Shown here one piece after another: positions 13,886-25,470 of a stretch of DNA of 29,597 bases. The notes beneath the pieces are model-generated. The model was given only the letters and a program-made list of their open reading frames with translations, made no database searches and was not told the DNA's origin. The stretch lies in NCBI GenBank assembly GCA_047605445.1, contig JASGFP010000042.1, forward strand, positions 1-29,597, read 5' to 3'. The position numbers and the translations under genes were made by a program. The DNA is from JAJXWB01 sp047605445. Lineage in GTDB: Bacteria > Pseudomonadota > Alphaproteobacteria > Rhizobiales > Beijerinckiaceae. Within the stretch, counting starts at the first letter, position 1. Every line of letters begins with the position of its first letter.

Positions 13886-15796
13886 ATGTCCGAGACCGTC
13901 AACGACGCTGCGGACGGCAATGTCGAGCGCCCGTTTCAGGCCGATGTCGCCCGCCTGCTCGATCTCGTCGTCCATTCCATCTATTCCGACCGCGACATCT
14001 TTCTGCGCGAGTTGATCTCCAACGCGGCTGACGCCTGCGAAAAACTGCGATTCGAAACGGCGACGGGCCAGGTCCCGAGCTCCGCCGCGCCGTTCCACAT
14101 CGTCATCGAGGCGAACAGGCAGGCGCGGACGCTTTCGGTGTCGGACAACGGCGTCGGCATGAGCCGCGAGGATCTCGAGCAGGCGCTCGGCGTGATCGCC
14201 AATTCCGGCACGCGCGCCTTCATGGAAAAGCTGGAGGGCGCAGGCGACAGGGGTCCTTCGGAATCGCTCATCGGGCGTTTCGGCATCGGCTTCTACTCGT
14301 CCTTCATCGTCGCCGATAACGTCGACGTCTATTCGCGACGCGCGGGCCAGAGCGAAGGCTGGAAATGGTCGTCCGACGGCAAGAGCTCGTACACGATCGC
14401 GCCATCCGACGATTGTCCCGAGGTCGGCACGCGCGTCGTGCTGCATCTGAAGAACGACGCCGACGCCTATCTGGACACTCCTACGCTGCAGCGGATCGTC
14501 GCCGAACATTCAGCTGGCATTCCCGTGCCGATCTCCGTGCGCGAAAGCGGCGGCGAGGAGCGGAAGGCGAGCGAGGGGTCGGCGCTCTGGGCGCGGCCGC
14601 GCGCAGACATAACGCCCGAACAATATGCTGAATTCTACCGGACGATCTCCGGCCAGTTCGACGAGCCGGCGCTGACGATCCACTGGCGGGCCGAAGGTCG
14701 CTATGAGTTCGATGCGCTCGCCTTCATTCCGGGCTCGCGGCCATTCGACCTGTTCAATCCCGAACGCAAGGGGCGCGCGCGGCTCTATGTGCGTCGTGTG
14801 CTCGTCTCTACCGACGCCGACCTGCTGCCGCCGTGGCTACGTTTTGTCACGCTGGTCGTCGATTCCGCCGATGTGCCGCTCAACGTGTCGCGCGAGATCG
14901 TCCAGAAGAGCCCTGTTCTTGGCGCGATCCGCAAGGCGGTCGCCGGGCGTGTGATTCAGGAATTGACCAAGCTCGCCGAGACCGATGCGGAGAAGTTCGC
15001 GACCGTCTGGGAGAATTTCGGCGCGGTGCTGAAAGAGGGCCTCTACGAGGATCCCGAACGTCGCGATGCGCTGTTTGCGCTCGCGCGTTTTGCGACGTCC
15101 AAGTACGGGGAAGGCGGACGGACGCTGGCGCAATACGTCGCCGATCTCCGGCCGAACCAGACAGCGATCTACTATCTGACCGGCACGGATGCGGCGTCGA
15201 TCGCAGCGAGCCCGCATCTCGAGGGTTTTCGTGCGCGCGGCGTCGAAGTGCTGCTGCTTTCGGACCCCGTCGATTCCTTCTGGGTCTCCAATGCGGCCGG
15301 CTTCGACGGCAAGCCGTTCCGCTCCGTGACGCAGGGCCAGGCGGATATTTCGCAGATACCGCTCGCCGACGGCGCGCAGGAGCCGGAGAAACCGGAAGTC
15401 GACGCGGCAGCGGCAACCGCGCTCGCCAAGATGAAGGAAGCACTCGGCGCTCGCGTGTCCGACGTGCGCGCGTCAGAGCGTCTTGCCGATAGTCCGGCCT
15501 GCCTCGTCGCCAGCGACATGGCGCCGGACCGGACGCTCGCCAAAATCCTGGCGAGCGCGGGACGTCTCGACGCCTCCATGCAGCCGGTGCTGGAAGTCAA
15601 TCTCGGCCATCCGCTCGTGAAGGCGCTGGCGGCGCTGGGCAAGCCGGAGGACCGCGGCGATTTCGACGAAGCGAGCGGCCTGCTTCTCGATCTCGCGCAG
15701 CTTGCCGAGGGCGAGGCGCCCGCGAACGGGCCGGACGTCTCGCGTCGCCTGTCGAAATGGCTTGCGCGCGCGCTCGGCGCCCATGCCGGGAGCTGA
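13886..15796 (+). CDS. htpG: Molecular chaperone HtpG (Hsp90)
   Basis: A 636-residue cytosolic ATP-dependent chaperone of the Hsp90 family. The N-terminal GHKL ATPase domain shows LRELISNAADA with catalytic Glu42 and Mg-binding Asn46, SDNGVGM with Asp87, and the lid/GRFGIGFYSSF glycine motif at 130-140. The middle domain carries the NPERKGRARLYVRRV and DSADVPLNVSREIVQ segments (about 292-345), and the C-terminal dimerisation region ends near residue 636. The ATG at 13886 is chosen because GGGGAAG lies 7 bp upstream; an in-frame GTG at 13850 adds 12 unconserved residues. Its 3' end overlaps prmC by 14 bp, suggesting cotranscription. Confidence 0.97.
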   Translation: MSETVNDAADGNVERPFQADVARLLDLVVHSIYSDRDIFLRELISNAADACEKLRFETATGQVPSSAAPFHIVIEANRQARTLSVSDNGVGMSREDLEQALGVIANSGTRAFMEKLEGAGDRGPSESLIGRFGIGFYSSFIVADNVDVYSRRAGQSEGWKWSSDGKSSYTIAPSDDCPEVGTRVVLHLKNDADAYLDTPTLQRIVAEHSAGIPVPISVRESGGEERKASEGSALWARPRADITPEQYAEFYRTISGQFDEPALTIHWRAEGRYEFDALAFIPGSRPFDLFNPERKGRARLYVRRVLVSTDADLLPPWLRFVTLVVDSADVPLNVSREIVQKSPVLGAIRKAVAGRVIQELTKLAETDAEKFATVWENFGAVLKEGLYEDPERRDALFALARFATSKYGEGGRTLAQYVADLRPNQTAIYYLTGTDAASIAASPHLEGFRARGVEVLLLSDPVDSFWVSNAAGFDGKPFRSVTQGQADISQIPLADGAQEPEKPEVDAAAATALAKMKEALGARVSDVRASERLADSPACLVASDMAPDRTLAKILASAGRLDASMQPVLEVNLGHPLVKALAALGKPEDRGDFDEASGLLLDLAQLAEGEAPANGPDVSRRLSKWLARALGAHAGS

Positions 15797-16664
15797 AGCC
15801 ACGGCCGAGCCGGGCGTGCTGACCCGGGAAAAGGCGCTCGCGGCGGGGCGCGCCAATTTGCGTCGAGCGGGCGTCGATGCGGCGGAGGACGACGCCCGCC
15901 TGCTGCTGCTCGGCGCCTGCGCCATCGAACGGCTGGCGCTCGTGACCGGCGCGGACGTCGCGATTTCTCCCGAGCAGGCGCGCCGCTACCAATCCTTCCT
16001 CGACCGCCGCGCGGGCGGCGAGCCGGTCAGTCGCATTCTCGGCCGCCGCGCCTTCTGGACGCTGGAGCTCGAAGTCCGGCCCGGCGTGCTCGACCCGCGC
16101 GGCGATACCGAGGCGCTCGTGCGGCTGGCGTTGCGCGTCGCGGGCGAATACGGCGCGCCGCGCCGGATTCTCGATCTCGGCTGCGGGTCTGGCGCAATTC
16201 TCTGCGCGCTTCTTTCCGAATTCGAGACAGCATCCGGCCTCGGCGTCGATCTTTCCGCGGAGGCTTGCGCCGCCGCCGCCGCCAACATCGGCCGATGCGG
16301 GTTCGGCGATCGCGCCGGCGTTGCGCAAGGCAACTGGTGCGATGGCGTTTCCGGGCCTTTCGATCTGATCGTCTCCAACCCGCCTTACATCCCCGGCGGC
16401 GAGATCGCGAGGCTGGATCGGGAGGTTCGCGACCACGATCCAGCGCTCTCGCTCGACGGCGGACCCGACGGGCTCGACGCCTACCGCGAAATCTTCGCCG
16501 CCGCGCCGCCCCTTCTGGCGTCCGGCGCGGCGATCGTCGTCGAGTTCGGATTCGGCCAGGCGGCCGATGTCGAGGCGCTGGCGCTCGCAAACGGCCTAAG
16601 AAAAATCGACGGCGAACGGGATCTGGGAGACCGCGACAGGGCTGCGGCTTTCACAGCTACGTGA
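15783..16664 (+). CDS. prmC: Peptide chain release factor N5-glutamine methyltransferase
   Basis: A 293-residue SAM-dependent methylase that modifies the GGQ glutamine of release factors RF1 and RF2. The N-terminal helical domain ends with GEPVSRILGRRAFW (79-92), the DPRGDTE motif is at 104-110, the SAM-binding DLGCGSGAI at 131-139, and the catalytic NPPY at 199-202. The start ATG at 15783 lies inside the last codons of htpG (14-bp overlap) and has no evident Shine-Dalgarno, which suggests translational coupling. prmC usually follows prfA, the gene for its substrate RF1; here htpG is in that place. Downstream is the DUF4167 gene, as in other Hyphomicrobiales. Confidence 0.95.
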   Translation: MPGAEATAEPGVLTREKALAAGRANLRRAGVDAAEDDARLLLLGACAIERLALVTGADVAISPEQARRYQSFLDRRAGGEPVSRILGRRAFWTLELEVRPGVLDPRGDTEALVRLALRVAGEYGAPRRILDLGCGSGAILCALLSEFETASGLGVDLSAEACAAAAANIGRCGFGDRAGVAQGNWCDGVSGPFDLIVSNPPYIPGGEIARLDREVRDHDPALSLDGGPDGLDAYREIFAAAPPLLASGAAIVVEFGFGQAADVEALALANGLRKIDGERDLGDRDRAAAFTAT

Positions 16665-17088
16665 CTATTGAGTAACAAATCCAGTCAATTACGCCTTCGC
16701 GCGCGATAGGCCTTGGCGAACCGCCGGAAACCGACTAATAAGGATTTGCAGAGATTCTGGCCCGCGAAGGCCAGAAGTTCGGGCAAGACGTTTCTGCCAC
16801 TCCCACGCGCTGCAGTTTCGCCGGTTCGTCAGGCTGGAGGCTCGCGCAGGGATCGCAAGCGCCGCGCGGCGGAAACGCAAACCAGTCCGATCAGCGTCGT
16901 TCCGCAAGTGCGGGAACCCGTAAAGCCCAGGATTACGCCGTTTGAAGAAATGTCCGCCGCTCCATAGACGAGCGGCCCGCAGCACCCGATCCGACCGGTC
17001 AATCTCAACGCGCCCATTCGCGGGCGTCTGTCGTCGGAATTTCACGCGCGCCGGACAGGCTCGCGGCTAGTTCAAGTCAAGGATCGTC
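16665..17088 (+). other. 424-bp leader/intergenic region before DUF4167 gene with several hairpins
   Basis: I see no convincing coding sequence here; an 84-codon + strand frame from a TTG and a 118-codon minus-strand frame both look like chance frames. The stretch holds a perfect 8-bp stem-loop at 16755-16776 (TTCTGGCC/GGCCAGAA), one at 16899-16917 (GTTCC-GC/GC-GGGAAC with one bulge), and one at 17011-17026 (CGCCC/GGGCG). None is followed by a T-run. It could be a long 5' leader of the downstream gene with regulatory structure, or simply promoter DNA. Confidence 0.4.
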
Positions 17089-17982
17089 ATGAGACCTGGT
17101 CAGAACAAGAGAATGCGCGGGCGCAACAATCGCAAGGGCCCGAACCCGCTGACGCGGACCTACGAATCCAACGGTCCCGACGTGAAGGTGCGCGGCACGG
17201 CCCAGCACATTGCAGAGAAATACCTGCAGCTTGCCCGCGACGCGCAGTCGAGCGGCGACCCCGTGATGGCGGAAAGCTATCTACAGCACGCCGAGCACTA
17301 CTACCGTCTGATAGCCGCCGCCATGGCCGCCCAGCAGGCGCAGATGCCACTGCAGCCCGGCCAACCGCCGCGGCCCGCGCCGGAGGCCGAGCTCGAGGAC
17401 GATGAAGACGATGTGGTCAACGACCGCTTCGCCTCGGTCGCCGAGCGCCTGCCGCAGCCGCAGTTCCAGCAGCCGCAATTCACCCCGCCGCCGGGCTATC
17501 AGGAGCGCCAGCCGTATAATGGCGGCGGACAGCCCGGCCAGGAGCGTCAGGATGCGCGGCAGGAGGGACGCCAGGATCGCCAGGATGGGCGGCAGGACAG
17601 GCAGGACCGTCCCCCGCGTCACGAGCGTCCCTACAACGACCGCAACCAGCAGGGTCAAGGGTTCAACCGCGACAATCGCCGGTTCCGCGACCAGCGGCCG
17701 CCGGTCGAGGCGGCCGGCGAGGCCCGCCCGCAGGATGAGACGCGCGGCGAAGCCGAGGCCGCCGTCGGCCTGCCGGCCTTCATCACCGCGCCAGCCCGGC
17801 CGCTGCCGGCCGATGCGCCCCAGCCCGACCTGCCCGCCTTGTCCGATGGCGACGAGCAGCAGGACCCCAACGGTTACCACCTCCGCCCCCGTCGCCGGCG
17901 GCGCGGACGTCCGGCCGGCATGGCCGAGGCTGAAGGCGGCGCAGCGCCCGCCGAAGCCGGCGCGCCGTCCGACGGCGAGTAG
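17089..17982 (+). CDS. DUF4167 domain protein with long disordered Gln/Arg-rich tail
   Basis: A 297-residue protein of unknown function. The conserved DUF4167 domain covers about residues 1-80: a basic start (MRPGQNKRMRGRNNRKG), then KVRGTAQHIAEKYLQLARDAQSSGDPV and AESYLQHAEHYYRLIAA helices. The rest is low complexity: a Pro/Gln stretch, an acidic patch (ELEDDEDDVV), repeated RQD/RQDG units around 155-180, Arg/Asn-rich FNRDNRRFRDQ, and a C-terminal LRPRRRRRGRP. The arginine-glycine-rich ends suggest nucleic-acid contact, most likely RNA, but this is inference. It is preceded by a 424-bp gene-free leader and followed by clpB. The order prmC-DUF4167-clpB recurs in Hyphomicrobiales. Confidence 0.9.
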   Translation: MRPGQNKRMRGRNNRKGPNPLTRTYESNGPDVKVRGTAQHIAEKYLQLARDAQSSGDPVMAESYLQHAEHYYRLIAAAMAAQQAQMPLQPGQPPRPAPEAELEDDEDDVVNDRFASVAERLPQPQFQQPQFTPPPGYQERQPYNGGGQPGQERQDARQEGRQDRQDGRQDRQDRPPRHERPYNDRNQQGQGFNRDNRRFRDQRPPVEAAGEARPQDETRGEAEAAVGLPAFITAPARPLPADAPQPDLPALSDGDEQQDPNGYHLRPRRRRRGRPAGMAEAEGGAAPAEAGAPSDGE

Positions 17983-18162
17983 GAGATTTTGCGGCGGGAG
18001 GCCGCCGGCGTCGATTTCCGGCGTCGCAGGCCTGTCGCAGCCCTTCAAGAATTCAAGTCGCTTCCTAAATCTTGAACGACGGTCGCCGCTTGGGGCCGGA
18101 ACGTTTGAGTATTGCCGCGATCAGGCTGCTACGGGGCCGGGTTGCAGGGCTAGGAGGTCTTG

Positions 18163-20823
<2,661 letters not shown>

Positions 20824-20841
20824 CGATCGTTCGCTCAAATG

Positions 20842-20871
20842 AAAAGGGCGGCTCTCGGGCCGCCCTTTTTT
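20842..20871 (+). terminator. Intrinsic terminator after clpB (likely bidirectional)
   Basis: An 11-bp stem (AAAAGGGCGGC / GCCGCCCTTTT) with a 6-nt loop, followed by T's to 20871, beginning 18 bp after the clpB stop. The A-run on the left arm gives a matching T-run on the minus strand, so it can also end the convergent uppP transcript (stop at 20890). Confidence 0.93.
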
Positions 20872-20889
20872 GCGCGTTGCGTTTGCTGC

Positions 20890-21762
20890 TCAGTGCAGGA
20901 AGCCGAAATAGGCGCCCAGCAGCAGCACGACGCCGATAACGGCGCGATAGATGACGAACGGCCAGGCTGAGAATTTTTCGAGGATGCGCAGGAGGCCCCA
21001 GATAGCCACGAAGGCGGAGAGCGAGGCGACGATCAGGCCGACGGCGAGGATCGACCAGCCGTGAAAATCGAGATGGGCCTTGTAGAGTTCGTGAAACTCC
21101 TTCAGGCCCGCGCCGGCGATGGCCGGCAGGCCGAGCAGGAAGGAAAATTTCGCGGCGTCTTCGCGGTTGAGATCGCGGAACAGCGCGGCGGTCAGCGTCG
21201 AACCCGAGCGCGACACGCCGGGGATCAGCGCGCCGACCTGCGCAATGCCGACGATCATCGCGTCCTTGAGATTGAGCTGATCGAAGCGGCGCGAATGATC
21301 GCAATAGAATTCTGCGATGGCGAGAATGATCGCCAGCGTGATCATCGAAATGCCGATGACCGGCAGGCTGCGGAGCGGCGTGTTGCAGGCGTTCAGCAAT
21401 GGCGACATCAGCACGCCGCCAATGACGATGGGCAGGGTCGCGAGCACGATCCAGATGGCGAAGCGGAAATTCCAGTCCCTGAAATCGCGACGCACGACGG
21501 CGCCGATAGAGCCGAAGACGAGGCCGCGCACGTCCTTCCAGAAATAGCTGATGACGGCCGCCAGCGCGGCCATCTGCATGGCGGCGGAAAAGGCCGAGCC
21601 TGGATCGCGCCAGCCCAGCAGCGCGGGCACGATGCGCATGTGCGCTGTCGAGGAAATCGGCATCAGCTCGGATATGCCCTGGACCACGCCGAGAACGGCG
21701 ACCTTGGCGTAGCCGAGTTCGATGAAGCCGGTGTCGAGGCCGGCGGTGCAGGCAGACGCCAT
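20890..21762 (-). CDS. uppP: Undecaprenyl-diphosphatase UppP (BacA)
   Basis: A 290-residue polytopic inner-membrane enzyme that dephosphorylates undecaprenyl diphosphate to recycle the lipid carrier of cell-wall synthesis; overexpression gives bacitracin resistance. The two active-site motifs are present: GISELMPISSTAH at 29-41 (usual form GITEFLPVSSTAH), with Glu32, Ser37-Ser38 and His41, and PGVSRSGST at 181-189 with Arg185. The hydrophobic segments fit the family's topology, ending in VIYRAVIGVVLLLGAYFG. The ATG at 21762 gives a complete N-terminus. It is transcribed in the same direction as ecm but is separated from it by a long hairpin repeat. Confidence 0.95.
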   Translation of the reverse strand: MASACTAGLDTGFIELGYAKVAVLGVVQGISELMPISSTAHMRIVPALLGWRDPGSAFSAAMQMAALAAVISYFWKDVRGLVFGSIGAVVRRDFRDWNFRFAIWIVLATLPIVIGGVLMSPLLNACNTPLRSLPVIGISMITLAIILAIAEFYCDHSRRFDQLNLKDAMIVGIAQVGALIPGVSRSGSTLTAALFRDLNREDAAKFSFLLGLPAIAGAGLKEFHELYKAHLDFHGWSILAVGLIVASLSAFVAIWGLLRILEKFSAWPFVIYRAVIGVVLLLGAYFGFLH

Positions 21763-21838
21763 GGGAATTCCATTGCCTTCGTGAATGGGTCACGCGCGAC
21801 TTTAAGCAGCGACCGTTTACGATGTGCTAACCAAGACA

Positions 21839-21894
21839 GGACCGCGAGCCTTCAGGCTCGCAATCGACAGAGCGAACCTGAAGGCTCGCGGTCC
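21839..21894. repeat. Long inverted repeat (REP-like hairpin) between ecm and uppP
   Basis: GGACCGCGAGCCTTCAGG-CTCGC (21839-21861) and GCGAACCTGAAGGCTCGCGG-TCC (21872-21894) are complementary over 23 positions with one mismatch, around a 10-nt loop. The left arm also contains its own small palindrome, GCGAGCCTTCAGGCTCGC. It begins 4 bp after the ecm stop on the minus strand, where it could protect or end the ecm transcript, though no T-run follows. The form is that of dispersed REP-type elements; copy number in the genome cannot be seen from here. Confidence 0.8.
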
Positions 21895-21898
21895 GGGA

Positions 21899-23881
<1,983 letters not shown>

Positions 23882-24051
23882 CTGAACCTCGTCAGGCTGC
23901 TCAGCCGTGGCGCATCCCTACCTGCTCCGCCGCGAGACTGGCAATCGGCCGGAAGTCGACCAAATTCCAACGCCGGGCGGCATTGCCAAGGAAGCGAAAA
24001 TCGCCTCATAAAAAGGCGGACAATACGGTTTACTAATGAACCATCTTGCTT

Positions 24052-24079
24052 TGCACTGCAATTTGTATAGTGCAATGCA
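24052..24079 (+). promoter_or_regulatory. Two TGCA-N-TGCA palindromes in the ecm-ccrA divergent region (candidate operator)
   Basis: TGCACTGCA (24052-24060) and TGCAATGCA (24071-24079) are two copies of TGCA-N-TGCA with centres 19 bp apart, roughly two helical turns. TATAGT at 24066-24071 lies between and touches the second copy; it could be the -10 of the ccrA promoter, with no good -35. Known regulators of ccr genes include the TetR-type CcrR of Methylobacterium and RamB-type proteins; RamB sites contain TTTGCAA, and TTTGCACTGCAA here is reminiscent. The identity of the regulator is not shown by the sequence. A small hairpin (24100-24114, AACCCG/CGGGTT) follows before the start codon. Confidence 0.45.
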
Positions 24080-24134
24080 GCGAACTAGGTAAGATGACCA
24101 ACCCGTGACGGGTTTCTGATCGAGGGAGCAACAG

Positions 24135-25424
24135 GTGACCGGACTCAAGCTCGTCGAAAGCGCGGGGCAGGGCGAACTCAAGGATCTCTACGATCTCGGC
24201 GAGATTCCCCCGCTCGGCCATGTGCCGAAGAACATGCACGCCTGGGTGATCCGCAAGGAGCGCCACGGGCCGCCGGATACGGCGATGCAGCTCGAGGTGG
24301 TGCCGACCTGGCAGCTCGATAGTCACGACGTGCTGGTCTACGTGATGGCCGCGGGCGTGAACTACAACGGCGTCTGGGCCGCGCTCGGCGAGCCGATCTC
24401 GACGCTCGACGGCCACAAGCAGCCCTACCATATCGCCGGCTCCGACGCCTCGGGCATCGTCTGGGCCGTCGGCTCCAAGGTGAAGCGGTGGAAGGTCGGC
24501 GACGAAGTCGTCATCCACTGCAACCAGGACGACGGCGACGACGAGGAATGCAACGGCGGCGATCCGATGTTCTCCTCCTCGCAGCGCATCTGGGGCTACG
24601 AGACGCCGGACGGTTCTTTCGCCCAGTTCTGCCGCGTGCAGGACCGCCAGCTGATGGAGCGGCCCAAGCACCTGACCTGGGAAGAGGCCGCCTGCTACAC
24701 GCTGACGCTCGCGACCGCCTACCGCATGCTGTTCGGCCACGAGCCGCACCGCCTGAAGCCCGGCGACAACGTTCTGGTGTGGGGCGCCTCGGGCGGCCTC
24801 GGCGTGTTCGGCATCCAGCTCTGCGCAGCGGCCGGCGCCAATCCGATCGGGGTCATCTCCGACGAGTCCAAGCGCGATTATGTGATGAGCCTCGGCGCCA
24901 AGGGCGTCATCAACCGCAAGGATTTCGAAGGCTGCTGGGGCCAGCTGCCCAAGGTCAATTCGCCCGAGTTCAACGAGTGGACCAAGGCCGCGCGCAAGTT
25001 CGGCAAGGCGATCTGGGACATCACCGGCAAGCAGGACGTCGACACGGTGTTCGAGCATCCCGGCGAGTCGACCTTCCCGCTGTCCTGCCTGGTGGTGAAG
25101 CGCGGCGGCATGGTCGTCTTCTGCGCCGGCACAACCGGCTTCAACCTGACTTTCGACGCCCGCTATGTCTGGATGCGGCAGAAACGCATCCAGGGCTCGC
25201 ATTTCGCCCATCTGAAGCAGGCGTCCGCGGCCAACAAATTCGTGCTGGACCGGCGCGTCGACCCCTGCATGTCGGAAGTGTTCCCGTGGGACAAGATCCC
25301 GCTGGCGCATATGAAGATGTGGAAGAACCAGCATGCGCCCGGCAACATGGCTGTGCTCGTCAATTCGCCCAAGCCCGGCCTGCGCACGGTCGAGGACGTG
25401 ATCGAGGCCGGCAAGTCGGCCTGA
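24135..25424 (+). CDS. ccrA: Crotonyl-CoA carboxylase/reductase
   Basis: A 429-residue NADPH-dependent reductive carboxylase (crotonyl-CoA + CO2 to (2S)-ethylmalonyl-CoA), the key step of the ethylmalonyl-CoA pathway. It belongs to the zinc-free medium-chain dehydrogenase family: an N-terminal catalytic domain with AGVNYNGVWAALGEP (73-87) and GSDASGIVW (102-110), the insertion HCNQDDGDDEECNGGDP (128-144) typical of Ccr, then the Rossmann motif VWGASGGLGVFG (215-226). The start is GTG at 24135 with GGGAG about 6-10 bp upstream. It is divergent from ecm and ends inside a threefold 16-bp tandem repeat, followed by a terminator within the next gene. Confidence 0.97.
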   Translation: MTGLKLVESAGQGELKDLYDLGEIPPLGHVPKNMHAWVIRKERHGPPDTAMQLEVVPTWQLDSHDVLVYVMAAGVNYNGVWAALGEPISTLDGHKQPYHIAGSDASGIVWAVGSKVKRWKVGDEVVIHCNQDDGDDEECNGGDPMFSSSQRIWGYETPDGSFAQFCRVQDRQLMERPKHLTWEEAACYTLTLATAYRMLFGHEPHRLKPGDNVLVWGASGGLGVFGIQLCAAAGANPIGVISDESKRDYVMSLGAKGVINRKDFEGCWGQLPKVNSPEFNEWTKAARKFGKAIWDITGKQDVDTVFEHPGESTFPLSCLVVKRGGMVVFCAGTTGFNLTFDARYVWMRQKRIQGSHFAHLKQASAANKFVLDRRVDPCMSEVFPWDKIPLAHMKMWKNQHAPGNMAVLVNSPKPGLRTVEDVIEAGKSA

Positions 25425-25460
25425 TCGAGTGTCGGCCTGATCGAAAGTCGGCCTGACCGA
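25415..25460 (+). repeat. Threefold 16-bp tandem repeat over the ccrA stop codon
   Basis: GTCGGCCTGATCGA occurs at 25415-25428 and 25431-25444, and GTCGGCCTGACCGA at 25447-25460, a 16-bp period. The first copy contains the last codons and TGA stop of ccrA (25422-25424); the other two lie in the gap to the convergent gene. It looks like a local tandem duplication of the gene end. Confidence 0.85.
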
Positions 25461-25470
25461 CGGATTTGAT

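Noticed and set aside
16713..16967. 84-codon + strand frame in the DUF4167 leader
   Set aside because: TTG start without a ribosome-binding site, no recognisable family, basic low-information sequence. A conserved small protein cannot be fully excluded without alignment.
17983..18162. Search for an RpoH promoter or CIRCE element upstream of clpB
   Set aside because: CTTGAA at 18071-18076 has no suitable -10 at 16-18 bp, and no CIRCE-type TTAGCACTC-N9-GAGTGCTAA inverted repeat is present.
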